Positions 54,180 through 64,000 are shown, numbered from the stretch's first letter. The stretch: 64,000 nt of DNA from Allomesorhizobium sp043769475 (GCF_043769475.1 NZ_CP171729.1:3596001-3660000), one strand, 5' to 3'. Program-made: numbers and translations. Notes: generated from the letters alone by a model not told the origin.

Positions 54180-54253
54180 GTCTCTCTCCCAACAATACAG
54201 AGGGCAATCATGACCGACTTGCGAAAAGCTGTTTTGCATTTTACGAAGTCTGC

Positions 54254-55234
54254 ATGACCAAAGACGAAACACCGTCGATCTTTTCGCCTGAGCGCGCGCC
54301 GATCAAGGTGACGTTCCTGATCTTCTCGGGTTCGTCGATCATGTGCGTGGCCTCCGCCGTCGATCCGCTGCGGGCCGCCAACCGGATTTCAGGCGACACG
54401 CTGTTCGACTGGAAAACGGTCTCGGCCGACGGTGAGCCGCCGGTCACCACCTCCGGCCTTCCGGTCGCCGTCAGCGGGCGATTCAATCCGGCGGAAAAAA
54501 CCGACGTGCTGATCGTTGTCGGTGGCTTCGGCACCAGGACCCAGGGCACGCCGGGCCTGGTGTCCGGCATTGGCCGTGCGGCTCGTAGCGCCCGCGCCTG
54601 CGGCGGCGTCGAAGCCGGCACATGGCTCGTCGCCCGCGCCGGCCTTCTGGAAGGCCGCGCCGCCACCACCCACTGGGAAGACATGGAAGACTTTGCCGCC
54701 GCCTTCCCCGGCACCGACGTCCGGCCTGACCGCTATGTCATCGACGGTCCCGTCTTCACCACCGGCGGCGCGTCGCCGACCTTCGACCTGATGCTGCATC
54801 TGATCCGCACCCGGCTCGGCATGGCGGTGGCGCTCGATGTCGCCAGCGTCTTCATCTATGACCAGGCACGTGCCGCGACCGATGCGCAGCCGCTCGTCTC
54901 GCTCGGCCGCCTCGACGGCTACGACCCGCGGCTGGCCCAGGCTATTCGCCTGATGGAGTCGCATGTCGACCGTCCCCTGACAGTCGCGGCAATCGCCAAG
55001 CGCGCCGGCGTCACCGCCCGCACCCTGGAGAGCATATTTGGCAGATCCATCGGCGAGACGCCTGGCGCCTACTACCTGCGGCTGCGGCTCAACACCGCCC
55101 GCCGGCTGGTTCTCGACACGCGCGAACCGATGGCCAACATCGCCGAGCGAACCGGCTTTACCAGCGCCGCCGGCTTCTCGCGGGCGTTTTCCAAAACCTT
55201 CGGTGAAGCCCCGGTGAGAATGCGCCGGGGATAG
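54254..55234 (+). CDS. GlxA/CdhR-type AraC-family regulator with DJ-1/PfpI-like domain
   Basis: 326 residues. N-terminal DJ-1/PfpI-like domain (about 12-190; FLIFSGSSIMCVASAVDPLRAANRI, CGGVEAGTWLVARAGLLEGRAATTHWE) serves as effector sensor; C-terminal AraC double HTH (about 220-325; LTVAAIAKRAGVTARTLESIFGRSIGETPGAYYLRLRLNTARRL). CdhR, the carnitine-responsive activator of Pseudomonas, has this design. It is divergent from the BKACE-carnitine dehydrogenase operon with 74 bases between, so it is the likely activator. Confidence 0.9.
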   Translation: MTKDETPSIFSPERAPIKVTFLIFSGSSIMCVASAVDPLRAANRISGDTLFDWKTVSADGEPPVTTSGLPVAVSGRFNPAEKTDVLIVVGGFGTRTQGTPGLVSGIGRAARSARACGGVEAGTWLVARAGLLEGRAATTHWEDMEDFAAAFPGTDVRPDRYVIDGPVFTTGGASPTFDLMLHLIRTRLGMAVALDVASVFIYDQARAATDAQPLVSLGRLDGYDPRLAQAIRLMESHVDRPLTVAAIAKRAGVTARTLESIFGRSIGETPGAYYLRLRLNTARRLVLDTREPMANIAERTGFTSAAGFSRAFSKTFGEAPVRMRRG

Positions 55235-55300
55235 GCCCTTTTCGCGTGGTTGGCTCGTCTAAGGGATCGGAAATCTATCCACGGGTGCGAAACCGCGCGT

Positions 55301-56070
55301 TCACTTTTTGCGCGCGACGATCCAGTCGGCGGCCCCGGCAAGATCATTGAAAACCGCGGTCGGCCGCGGGTCGAAGCGCGTTTCATCGCCGGGTCGGTAC
55401 TTGCCCGTGCGCACCAGAAGCGCGCTCGATAGCCCGGCGTCGAGCGCGCCCGCGACATCGCCTTCTGCATCGTCGCCGACCATGACCGCCTCTCCCGGCG
55501 GGCAATTCATGCTAAAAGCGCTGCCTGGAAGAAGTCCGGCGACGGCTTGCCGAGGACCGTCGCCTGCCGCTGGCAGGCAAATTCCAACGCGGCAACGAAC
55601 GGGCCGGCATCGAGGCTGAGCCTGCCGTCGGCGTCCTTGAACGCCCTGTTGCTGGCCAGCGCCAGGAAGTCCGCGCCTTCGCTCAATTCCCTAAATGCTT
55701 GATTCAATGCGGTATAATCGAGCGTCTCGCCGACATCGCCAATGACCACAGCGCGCCTGCCATGCGCCGGCAGGCCTTCGAACTCGGCCTCGAGATTGGG
55801 ATGAACCAGCAGATGCGGCGACAACCGGCGCTTGACAAGCCATTCCCGCGCCGCCCGCGCCGGCGTGAAAAGCTCATCCGCCGGAACGGAAATGCCGAAG
55901 CCGGCCAGCCGATCGAGAACGGTCCGTCTCGTCGACCGCGTCGTGTTGCTGACGAACCGCAACGGCAGTCCCGCCTCGCGCAGCCGCACCACGGCATCGA
56001 CCGCGCCCGGTATCGCCCTGTCGCCATCGTAGATGACGCCGGCAAGATCCAGAAGCACACCGCTGATCAT
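55301..56070 (-). pseudogene. HAD-superfamily hydrolase (HDHD2/LHPP-like), frameshifted
   Basis: Part one (ATG 56070) begins with the HAD nucleophile motif LLDLAGVIYDGD and continues through RFVSNTTRSTRRT, VVIGDVGETLDY and TVLGKPSPDFFQAALLA, then stops at 55507. Part two, in another frame, starts ATGAATTGCCC at 55510 and carries the last motif (VMVGDDAEGDVAGA) to 55301. The junction is GCATGA, so one missing base joins them into about 256 residues. As written, stop and start overlap (ATGA), so coupled translation of two pieces is conceivable but the second piece would not fold as an enzyme alone. Likely a sugar- or phospho-metabolite phosphatase when intact. Confidence 0.8.
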
Positions 56071-56133
56071 CGCCCAAAGATGGCCAAGCCGGCACGAGAG
56101 GTCAAACCCTCCCGTCCCACTTCGCACATTGGG

Positions 56134-56367
56134 TCAGGCAGCGCGCTGGTGCTCGTCGTCGCCGATCAGCGACCGCACCCTGTCGGCGAGCTTCGCCTCC
56201 AGCCGATCCTTGACGATTCGATTGAATGTATCGGCCTCGTCTATCTCGTTCGCCGGCAGCGAAAGCAGTAGATCGACAATCGAATCGGCTTCTGGCCGAG
56301 ACAGCAACGCCTCGATTGCAGGTTCGCGATGACCGATTGCGGTGAGTCTTTCAGCGTCCCTTTTCAT
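56134..56367 (-). CDS. Small hypothetical protein
   Basis: 77 residues, acidic and mostly helical (AIEALLSRPEADSIVDLLLSLPANEIDEADTFNRIVKDRLEAKLADRVRSLI). No family recognised. Start at ATG 56367 after a weak GGCGGC. It is between the HAD gene and xylA on the same strand. The well-formed helical pattern and lack of Arg/Pro shadow bias make it a plausible gene, but it may not be expressed. Confidence 0.45.
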   Translation of the reverse strand: MKRDAERLTAIGHREPAIEALLSRPEADSIVDLLLSLPANEIDEADTFNRIVKDRLEAKLADRVRSLIGDDEHQRAA

Positions 56368-56420
56368 GCCGCCAAGATGCCTGTTGGGGGCGGCGCGTTG
56401 AAGGCAAGATCGGGGCAATT

Positions 56421-56456
56421 GGGCGGCGAAATGGAAAATCTTTTCCCTCGCCGCCC
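56421..56456 (-). terminator. Hairpin after xylA
   Basis: Outer arms GGGCGGCGA (56421-56429) and TCGCCGCCC (56448-56456), and inner arms GGAAAA and TTTTCC (56433-56446), ten bases after the xylA stop. The stem is strong but there is no T-run, so it may stabilise the mRNA end rather than terminate. Confidence 0.5.
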
Positions 56457-56465
56457 CGGCGCGGG

Positions 56466-57776
56466 TCAGACGTAGCGGTTGACGATGTTCTCCAGATATT
56501 CCTGGCGGCCGGACTTCGGCTGCGGGTCGAGGCCTTCCTTCAGCACCCACTCGGAAATCTGCTCCAGCGTACGCCCGCCCTTGAGCATGGCCTGTGCCCC
56601 GCCTTGGGTCCAGCCGGCATAACGCTCTTCCAGCGGACCGGACAGCGCCTTGTCCTCGATCATTTTCGCCGCCGCCTTCAGCCCGCGCGCGCAGCAATCC
56701 ATCCCGCCAATATGAGCGATCAGCAGATCCTGCGGATCGAGCGACTGGCGCCTTAGCTTGGCGTCGAAATTGGTGCCGCCGGTGGTGAAACCGCCGGCCT
56801 GGAGCACATGGTAGTAAGCGAGCGCCATTTCCGGGACGTTGTTGGGGAACTGGTCGGTGTCCCAGCCCGACTGGTAGTCATTGCGGTTCATGTCGATGGA
56901 GCCGAAGATGCCAAGCGCGTTCGCCAGCGCCAGTTCGTGCTCGAACGAGTGCCCGGCGAGGATCGCGTGGCCCTGCTCGACGTTGACCTTCACCTCCTTC
57001 TCCAGGCCGAAATCCTTCAGGAAGCCGTAGACGGTGGCCACGTCGTAATCGTACTGATGCTTGGTCGGCTCCTGCGGCTTGGGTTCGATCAGGATCGTGC
57101 CCTTGAAGCCGATCTTCTTCGCATAGTCGACGACCATGGATAGGAATCGTCCCGCCTGCTCCCGCTCTCGCTTGAGGTCGGTGTTGAGCAGCGTCTCGTA
57201 GCCCTCGCGTCCGCCCCACAGCACGTAGTTTTCGCCGCCGAGCCTTTGGGTCACGTCGATGCACGACTTCACCGTTGCGGCCGCATAGGCGAACACGCTC
57301 GGGTCGGGATTGGTCGCCGCGCCCGCCATATAGCGGCGGTGCGAGAACAGGTTCGCCGTGCCCCAGAGCAGTTTTGTCCCGGTCTTCTCCATCTTGCCCG
57401 CGAAATAATCGCCGATCTCGTCGAGACGGGCAGCGCTTTCGGCGAAGGTGCTGCCTTCCGGCCGCACATCGGCGTCATGGAAGCAGAAATACGGCACGCC
57501 GAGCAGCGAGAACATCTCGAACGCCACATCGGCCTTCAGTTTCGCCAGCTCCATCGTGTCGCCGAACCATGGGCGCTCGAAGGTCTGGCCGCCGAATGGA
57601 TCGCCGCCCGGCCAGGCGAAGGAATGCCAATAGGCGACAGCGAACCGGAGATGGTCCTCCAAGCGCTTACCGAGAACGAGCTCGTCGGGGTTGTAGTGGC
57701 GATAGGCGAGCGGATTGGTCGAATCCGGCCCTTCATATTTTGCTTTGCTGACGTCGCCGAAGAAACCAGTGGTCAT
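56466..57776 (-). CDS. xylA: Xylose isomerase
   Basis: Converts D-xylose to D-xylulose using two divalent metals. 436 residues, class II length. Motifs: FCFHDADVRPEG (catalytic His/Asp), YVLWGGREGYETLLNTD, LIEPKPQEPTKHQYD (metal Glu), VEQGHAILAGHSFEHEL and MNRNDYQSGWDTDQFP. ATG 57776 overlaps the xylB stop by one base (TGATG), so the order xylB-xylA is one unit. A candidate operator lies upstream of xylB. Confidence 0.96.
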   Translation of the reverse strand: MTTGFFGDVSKAKYEGPDSTNPLAYRHYNPDELVLGKRLEDHLRFAVAYWHSFAWPGGDPFGGQTFERPWFGDTMELAKLKADVAFEMFSLLGVPYFCFHDADVRPEGSTFAESAARLDEIGDYFAGKMEKTGTKLLWGTANLFSHRRYMAGAATNPDPSVFAYAAATVKSCIDVTQRLGGENYVLWGGREGYETLLNTDLKREREQAGRFLSMVVDYAKKIGFKGTILIEPKPQEPTKHQYDYDVATVYGFLKDFGLEKEVKVNVEQGHAILAGHSFEHELALANALGIFGSIDMNRNDYQSGWDTDQFPNNVPEMALAYYHVLQAGGFTTGGTNFDAKLRRQSLDPQDLLIAHIGGMDCCARGLKAAAKMIEDKALSGPLEERYAGWTQGGAQAMLKGGRTLEQISEWVLKEGLDPQPKSGRQEYLENIVNRYV

Positions 57777-59227
57777 CACGAAACTCCTTTGATGGCTGGA
57801 TAGAGCGCCCGGTAGCGCTCATAGGCATGCGCATATGCGCCGCCGAGTTTAGCGTCGGGTTCGATCGTCTCGGCGGTGGCCGGTGCGGCGCAGACCTCGT
57901 ACGGATCGGCATTCTCGGCGGCGATCAGGCCTAGCCGCGCGGCTCCGTAGGCCGCGCCGAAATCTCCATCCGCTGGAATGTCGACGGGAATCTGCAGCGC
58001 GGTGGCGATCGCCTTCAGCCAGTAGCGCGAGCGGGAGCCGCCGCCGATCGCGGTGACGCGGCTGAGTTCGGTGCCTGCCTGGTGCAGCGCCTGCTGGCTG
58101 TCGCGGAAGGCGAAGGCGACGCCCTCGACCACGGCCTGCGTCAGCACCGCCCGGCTCGATTCATGGCCGAGGCCCGCGAAAACGCCGCGGATCGCCGCGT
58201 CGTTGTGCGGTGTCCGCTCGCCCGAAAGATAGGGCAGGAAGGTGACGCCGGTAGGCGCTTTCAGCGCCTCGCCGAGTTCGCCGGTCAGGTCGCCCGCCTC
58301 TTTGCCGGTAATTTCCGACAGCCAGTTCAACGAATCGGTCGCCGACAGGATGACGCCCATCTGATGCCAGGCATTGGGCAGCGCATGGCAGAAGGTGTGG
58401 ACGGCGCTTTCGGGGTTAGGCAGGTAGGAGCCGTTGGCGGCGAACAGCACGCCCGAGGTGCCGAGCGAGACAAAGGCATGGCCGGGCCGCACCGTGCCCA
58501 TGCCGCAGGCCGACGCGGCGTTGTCGCCGGCGCCGCCCGCAACGACCACGCCGGCGTTCATGCCCCAGCGGCTCGCAAGTTCGGAGCGCAGCGAGCCCGC
58601 CTGCTCGGTGCCTTCGACCAGGCCGGGCATCTGCCGCTCGTCCAGCTCGGTCGCGGCGAGCAGTTCCGGCGACCACTTGCGGGCGGCCACGTCGAGCCAT
58701 GATGTGCCGGCCGAATCCGACATTTCCGACATATGTTCGCCGGTCAGCCACAGCCGCAGGTAATCCTTGGGAAGCAGCACCCAGCGCACCTTGGCGAAGA
58801 CCGCAGGCTCGTTGTTCTTGACCCAGGCAAGCTTGGGTGCGGTGAAGCCGGGGAACACGATGTTGCCGGTGATCTTCCGGAAGCGCGGATCGGCGTCGAG
58901 CTTCGCCGCCTCGGCATGGCTTCGCGTATCGTTCCAGAGGATGCAGGGACGGAGCACCTGATCGCGCTCATCGAGAAGCGTCGCGCCATGCATTTGACCG
59001 GACAGGCCGATGCCTTTCACGGCGGCCAGTTCGGCCGCGTGTTGCGCCTTGAGTTCGCCGACAGCCTCTTCGGTGGCTCGGATCCAGTCGGCGGGATCCT
59101 GCTCGGACCAGCCGGAACGGGGGCGCGAGACCTCCAGCGCGCCATGGCCGGAGCCGATGACCTTCTGGTCTCCGTCTATCAGCAGCGCCTTGACGCCGGA
59201 CGTCCCGAGATCGAGTCCCAGATACAT
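57776..59227 (-). CDS. xylB: Xylulokinase
   Basis: Phosphorylates D-xylulose with ATP, the second step after XylA. 483 residues, FGGY-kinase fold. N-terminal MYLGLDLGTSGVKALLIDGD phosphate loop, LSGQMHGATLLD, VVAGGAGDNAASACGMGTV, LPYLSGERTPHND and AIGGGSRSRYWLKAIA in the C-terminal ATP domain. Start at 59227. The two genes form a xylose operon; no xylose transporter is in the window. Confidence 0.95.
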   Translation of the reverse strand: MYLGLDLGTSGVKALLIDGDQKVIGSGHGALEVSRPRSGWSEQDPADWIRATEEAVGELKAQHAAELAAVKGIGLSGQMHGATLLDERDQVLRPCILWNDTRSHAEAAKLDADPRFRKITGNIVFPGFTAPKLAWVKNNEPAVFAKVRWVLLPKDYLRLWLTGEHMSEMSDSAGTSWLDVAARKWSPELLAATELDERQMPGLVEGTEQAGSLRSELASRWGMNAGVVVAGGAGDNAASACGMGTVRPGHAFVSLGTSGVLFAANGSYLPNPESAVHTFCHALPNAWHQMGVILSATDSLNWLSEITGKEAGDLTGELGEALKAPTGVTFLPYLSGERTPHNDAAIRGVFAGLGHESSRAVLTQAVVEGVAFAFRDSQQALHQAGTELSRVTAIGGGSRSRYWLKAIATALQIPVDIPADGDFGAAYGAARLGLIAAENADPYEVCAAPATAETIEPDAKLGGAYAHAYERYRALYPAIKGVS

Positions 59228-59360
59228 GACAATTCCTCCCGGTCAGGCCGGTTCGCCGATCGCCCGCGACATCTTCCTCCCGCGGGCACATCTCTCATAG
59301 CAAAAAAACCGCGACTGAAAACCGGCTGCAGAAGAATTTTTTCGCGGCCCGCAAAAATTC

Positions 59361-59426
59361 TGGTCCGACCACATTGTGGTACGGCCAGAATAGCAATTTG
59401 CGATTGTGCACCGGTCCGAATTGTGG
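59361..59426. promoter_or_regulatory. Candidate operator pair upstream of xylB and the autotransporter
   Basis: The inverted repeat ACCACA-T-TGTGGT (59368-59380) lies in a longer imperfect palindrome (59361-59387). Its elements GGTCCGA and ATTGTGG recur at 59413-59426, about 45 bases downstream. The spacer separates divergent xylB and the autotransporter gene. A sugar-responsive repressor such as XylR could bind here; no such gene is in the window. Confidence 0.45.
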
Positions 59427-59507
59427 CTTTATCGCGGCGGGCATGAAACCGGGGGTGTAAGCGCATAGCGGCGTCACGCGCGATGCCGGAAATTTGAGGG
59501 GAAGGCG

Positions 59508-62500
59508 ATGAGACGCCATGCCCAAGGTCGCGTCGAAAGCGACATTCCCGATACGGCGGCTGCACCACTCAGCGACCCAAACAAGCAACGGCATTTCCAG
59601 TTGCGCCGATTGAGCTTGCTCGCCTCGACCGGTCTTACCATGGCCTTTTTCGGGACTGGGCCCGCGCTTGCCGCGTGCAATAACCATGACCCGGCAACCG
59701 GCCAGACCGTCACCTGTGATGCTTCCGCATCCAACCCGGACACCACGCGAGTTGAAGCGGCGGCCGGCAGCACCGATGTGACCGTTATCGTCCAATCGGG
59801 GGCTGCGCTCGACGTCACGAATATCAACGGTATCTTCGTTCGGGACCAAAGCGAGGTCACCAACGAGGGCGGCATCACAGTCACCGGCGACACGTTCGAC
59901 GGCATCCGCTTTGACGGCAATAACACGATCACCAACAGCGGTACGATTACGACGAATGGGCTTCTGTCGGAAGGCATGTTCTCCGACGGGGGCGACAACA
60001 ATGTCGTCCTCAACACCGGCACGATCGTCACCAACGGAGACGACTCACAGGGAATCCTGCTTTTCACCGGCTCGACCGGTAACATGGTCACGAACGAGGG
60101 TACCATCACCACGAACGGAGATAACTCCGTCGGCATGGAGGCGGTCGGCAACGACAATGCCTTCACGAATTCCGGGATAATTACGACATCGGGCTCAAGC
60201 GCGAACGGCATTCTCGCGACGGGTGCGAACAACACGATCACCAATGCGGCCAGCGGCGCCATCACCACGGCCGGAGCAACGGCACACGGCGTCATCAGCA
60301 ACGGTTCGAACAATACGTTGACGAACAGCGGCTCTATCAGTGTCTCGGGTCCGAACGCGCATGGTATCAACTGGCTCGGCGCCACGCTCGGAATAGTCAC
60401 CAACGCCGGGACCATTACCGTGACCGGGGCCGGCGGACTCGGCGCCTTCTTCAGTTCCCCTGCCGCTTTCACCAACACCGCGACCGGTTCGGTCGTCAGC
60501 CAGCAGGCGAATGGCATCATCGTCAATGGCGGCGGTACGGTTGACAATGCGGGCGAAATCAGTGGCCAGCAGGCGGGCGTTGTGGCGGCCAATGGCCCGA
60601 CAGCCTTGACCAATATGGGTACGATCACCGGGGTAACTGCAGAAGGCGTTTTGTTCCTGGGCGACTTCGACGACAGCCTGACGAATACCGGCACGATCAG
60701 CGGCGCCGGCACGGCCGTGAGCATGGGCGGCGGTGACGATACGCTGACGATGAACGACGGCACCATTGACGGCGCCGTCGACCAGGGTGACGGGGCAGAC
60801 CGAGCCGTGATCAACGGCGGCACGATTACCGGCAATGTACAGCAAGGAAACGGCACTGACGATTTTCGGATGACCGGCGGGGTGATCCAGTCGCTTAGCC
60901 AAGGCGACAACCTCGACACTTTCACGATGTCCAGCGGCCGCATCATCGACTTCTTCGAGGACGGTGACCATGCGGTGATGACCGGCGGCCGGATCGGGCG
61001 CGTCAACATGAAGCTCGACGACAATCTGTTCGACATGTCGGGCGGAGTGATCGACCGCAACCTCGTCGCCGGATTCGGCAACGACACCATCATCCTTTCC
61101 AACGGAACCATCGGCGGAAATATCAGCGTCAGCGGCGGCACCGACAGCGTAACCGTGACGGGCGGCTCCGTCGGCGGCAGCGTGCTGACGAGCTTCGGCG
61201 CCGACACCTTCACCTGGGACGGCGGTGGCATCATCTATGGCGCGATCGACCTCGGCGGCGACGACGACACGGCGACGCTCGCCAACCTCACCAATGCCAA
61301 CCTTGGCACAACTACGCAGATTACCGGCGGGCTGGGAACTGACGGCCTCGCGCTGCAGAACGTCTCCACAGCAGGCGTTGACCGGTTTCAGAACTGGGAG
61401 AGCATCACCGCGACCGAGGACACCGAGTTGACCTTCGACGGGAACCTGGTGCTCGGCGACACCGGCACGGGGACCGGCTCCCTGACCGTCGACGAAACCA
61501 GCACGCTTTTCGGCGGGAGCGCCAATGCGGCCATCTCCGCCTTCACCGCCGGGCAACTCGTCGATGTCTTCAATTCCGGCCGCATCGACCTGGCCAATGG
61601 CGGCGACAGCACGACCGACACTTTCACCATTGCCGGCAATTATGTCGGCGATGACGGGCTGGTGCTGCTGCAAACGGTGCTCGGCGACGATTCCTCTGCG
61701 TCGGACAAGCTTGTGTTTTCGGACGGCGCTGTTTCCGGCTCGACAAGCATCAGCATCCTCAATGTCGGTGGGGCAGGCGATTCCACAGTGCAGGATGGCA
61801 TCCAGGTGGTCGAGGCCGTGAACGGCGCCACCACCGCGAGCGGCGCCTTCGCGCTCAACGGCCCGGTGGCCGCCGGCGCATTCGAATATTTCCTGTTCAA
61901 GGGCGGTGTAACCTCAGGCACCAACGAAAACTGGTACCTGCGCTCGACGCTTATTGCTCCACCACCACCGCCCCCGACACCCGAGGATCCAACCCCGCCT
62001 GCACCGCCACCGCCGACACCCGCGCCGGCGCCGGACCCGCTTGAACCGTTGCCGCCCGCTCCGCCGCCGCCGGAGCCGGGCGAACCCACACCACCGCCTC
62101 CGACCGAGCCGATACCGCCGGAGCCGCCGCCTCCCCCGCCACCGCCGGTTGAGCCCCCGCCGCCGCTGCCGCCGGAGCCGACGCCAGGCGATCCGGACCC
62201 GGTCGATCCTGCGCCTCCGGTGGAGCCGGAGGATCCGGCGCCATTGCCGCCTCCTCCGCCATCGCCGGCGCCTCCGCTCGATCCGCCGCCGCCGCCTCCA
62301 GCGCCGCCGACGGAGCCTGCGCCCCTGCCGGTGCCGACCCCGGTCGAAACCGGCCCTGAGCCGTTGCCGCCGCCCGTTCAGCCCGCGCCGCCGACACCGG
62401 GTGCAACGCCTGTAATCGCCGAGGAGATCCCGCTCTACCGCATCGAGGTGCCGACTTATTCGGTGGTTGCACCGGTCGCCCATCATCTGGCGCTGAGCAA

Positions 62501-63384
62501 TCTCGGCACGTTCCACGAACGCCGGGGCGAGCAGGCTTTGCTGCAAGGCCAGGATTTCCTTCCAGTGGTCTGGGGCCGTGTGTTTGGACAGGACTTCGAG
62601 ATGAAGTGGTCGGGAACCGTGGCTCCGTCTTTCGACGGCGACCTGTTCGGCTTCCAGGCCGGCGCCGACCTGTTCGGCTGGGAAAGCGCTTCAGGCCACC
62701 GCGACCGCGCCGGCCTGTTCGTCAGCCACAGCCGCATGGACGGCGACGTTCGCGGCCAGGCGCTCGGCTGGAATGACCTGTCGGTCGGCGAGATGGATCT
62801 CGACGGAACCAGCTTCGGCACCTACTGGACGCATATCGGCCCGACCGGCTGGTATCTGGACGGCATCGTCATGGGAACCTGGTTCGACGGCAGCGCCACA
62901 TCCAGCCGCGGCGTCGGCATCGACCTCGATGGAAGCGGCGTCGCCGTTTCCCTCGAAGGCGGCTACCCGATCGCGTTGGCCGAGGGCTGGACAGCTCGAG
63001 CCGCAGGCGCAACTCATATGGCAGCACCTATCCTTCGACGATCAGGAGGACAGGTTCGCGACAATCTCGTTCGACCTGGACGATGCGGTGACCGGCCGGC
63101 TGGGCGTACGCCTGCAGGGCGAGATGCTGTTCGGCGGCATGAAGCTGCAGCCCTATCTCAAGGCCAATCTCTGGCATGAGTTCGGCGCGACCGAAAGCAT
63201 CTCGTTCGGTCCGAACGTCATCGCGACCGAACTCGAGGGGACTTTGCTGGAGGCCGGCGGCGGCATCGTGGCCAACGTCACCGAAAATGCCAGCATCTTC
63301 GCCACGGGCGATTTCACCACCGAGCTCGATGGCGAAAGAACCCGCATCCTCGAGGGCAATATCGGCCTCAGCATCAAATGGTAG
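59508..63384 (+). CDS. Large autotransporter adhesin-like protein with Pro-rich linker; frameshift near the C-terminus
   Basis: Type V secreted protein. Signal region with a long n-part (RRLSLLASTGLTMAFFGTGPALAA, cleavage near residue 62). Passenger (about 65-800) is a beta-helix of degenerate repeats of the kind NTITNSGTITTNG...GI, then NDGTIDGAVDQGDGAD-type turns. A Pro/Glu-rich linker covers about residues 817-967. The beta-barrel domain starts near 985 (VVWGRVFGQDFEMKW). At 62991-62994 one extra base (ACAG for three bases) moves the barrel end out of frame: as written it stops at 63179, while the barrel continues LEPQAQLIWQHLSFD... to LSIKW at 63384. Without the extra base it is about 1291 residues. 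GAGGGGAAGG precedes the ATG. Cargo function unknown. Confidence 0.82.
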
Positions 63385-63405
63385 AAGCGCGGCGGGCGAG
63401 AGCCG

Positions 63406-64000
63406 TCAGTTGCCGGACCGCATCGCGACGGTCGCGATGCCGGCGCCGATCAGCAGCGATCCGCCGGTCCGGTTGAAAATGCCGATGGCCCTCGGATTGC
63501 GCACGAGGCTGCGCGCCCGCGCCGCCACCAGCGCATAGCCGAAGGCGTTGACGAAAGCCAGGATCAGGAAGGTGGCCTCGAAGATCAGCATCTGGGTGAA
63601 GAAATCCGCGTCGCGGTTCAGGAACTGCGGCAGGAACGCCACGAAGAAGGTGATACTCTTGGGATTGAGGGCGGTGACCAGCCAGGCATGGCCCACCATC
63701 TTCGCGGCTGAAACCGCGCCGGTTCGCGGATTCGCCCGCAAGGCGCCGCCCGCCCTGAACAGCTTGATGCCGAGATAGATGAGATAGGCCGCGCCGATCC
63801 ATTTCAGGATGGTGAAGACGGTGGCCGAAGCCGCAAGCAGCGCGCCGATGCCGAGCATCGACAGGGTCATTGCTGTGAAGTCGCCGAGCGCCACGCCGAC
63901 TGCCACCGGCAGCGCCGTGCGCCAGCCCTGTCCGAGCGCGTAGGAGACGACCAGCAGAATGGTCGGGCCCGGAATGATCAGGAGGACGGATGTTGCCGCG
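63406..64000 (-). CDS. LysE/RhtB-family amino acid exporter, cut by the window end
   Basis: C-terminal part of a LysE-type translocator; the N-terminus is beyond position 64000. About 198 residues visible, with five hydrophobic helices. The frame at the edge reads LLIIPGPTILLVVSYALGQGWR, which is the conserved first helix with the PGP motif, so only about ten residues are missing. Later: GAAYLIYLGIKLFRAGG, LVTALNPKSITFFVAFLPQFL. An internal GTG at 63906 is not a true start. Converges with the autotransporter, 21 bases apart. Confidence 0.9.
   Translation of the reverse strand, partial: AATSVLLIIPGPTILLVVSYALGQGWRTALPVAVGVALGDFTAMTLSMLGIGALLAASATVFTILKWIGAAYLIYLGIKLFRAGGALRANPRTGAVSAAKMVGHAWLVTALNPKSITFFVAFLPQFLNRDADFFTQMLIFEATFLILAFVNAFGYALVAARARSLVRNPRAIGIFNRTGGSLLIGAGIATVAMRSGN

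Noticed and set aside
54222..54238. GCGAAAAGCTGTTTTGC as a CdhR operator
   Set aside because: Only a partial palindrome with mismatched arms; too weak to list as a site, though the 74-base divergent spacer must hold the control region.
59900..61300. CRISPR-like or tandem DNA repeat in the autotransporter
   Set aside because: The periodicity is at protein level (beta-helix repeats) and degenerate in DNA; no constant repeat-spacer pattern.

Overview
The window reads as chromosomal DNA of a Rhizobiales bacterium of the Phyllobacteriaceae/Mesorhizobium type. This is an inference from high GC, dense short-spaced operons, TRAP and ABC transporters, a PuuE-UraD fusion, a membrane urate oxidase, and short palindromic intergenic repeats with motifs familiar from that group. 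I see no rRNA, tRNA, CRISPR array, insertion sequence or prophage.

Layout. (1) 0.2-6 kb: a TRAP transporter (dctQ, dctM) converging on two tandem dctP paralogues, each end marked by a hairpin terminator, then a glutamine-amidotransferase-like hydrolase. (2) 6-15.5 kb: a protease-inhibitor-like protein, a 2-hydroxyacid dehydrogenase beside a LacI regulator with an apparent CTG start and a 17-bp palindrome upstream, an EamA transporter, MarR, a Tat-exported intradiol dioxygenase, a methyltransferase, and a His-rich G3E GTPase followed by a WD40 protein. (3) 15.5-21.4 kb: a frameshifted class III aminotransferase, a glutamine-synthetase-like ligase, UdgX, glycerate kinase and a UPF0303 protein. 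(4) 21.7-35.5 kb: a purine/ureide catabolic region: guanine deaminase, xanthine dehydrogenase (xdhABC), cytochrome-linked urate oxidase PuuD, UraH, PuuE-UraD, ureidoglycine aminohydrolase, ureidoglycolate lyase and a CDA-fold deaminase. A small AT-richer islet (HNH protein plus CopG-type antitoxin) lies inside it. (5) 35.6-43.3 kb: a CocE-type hydrolase, a complete peptide-type ABC importer and a RidA protein. (6) 43.4-55.2 kb: a secreted RTX/GH16 glucanase, an esterase, and a minus-strand operon best read as gamma-butyrobetaine/carnitine degradation (enoyl-CoA hydratase, ADP-forming acyl-CoA synthetase, acyl-CoA dehydrogenase, carnitine dehydrogenase, HD-domain protein, BKACE enzyme) with a divergent GlxA/CdhR-type regulator. 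(7) 55.3-64 kb: a broken HAD phosphatase, xylose isomerase/xylulokinase, a large autotransporter, and a LysE exporter cut by the window end.

Two themes stand out. First, short palindromic repeats occupy many spacers. One copy is inserted in frame into xdhC, adding about 42 residues. Another splits the acyl-CoA synthetase into two frames. Second, four further genes (aminotransferase, carnitine dehydrogenase, HAD phosphatase, autotransporter) each carry one apparent single-base frameshift. The number and one homopolymer site make assembly indels a serious alternative to real gene decay.
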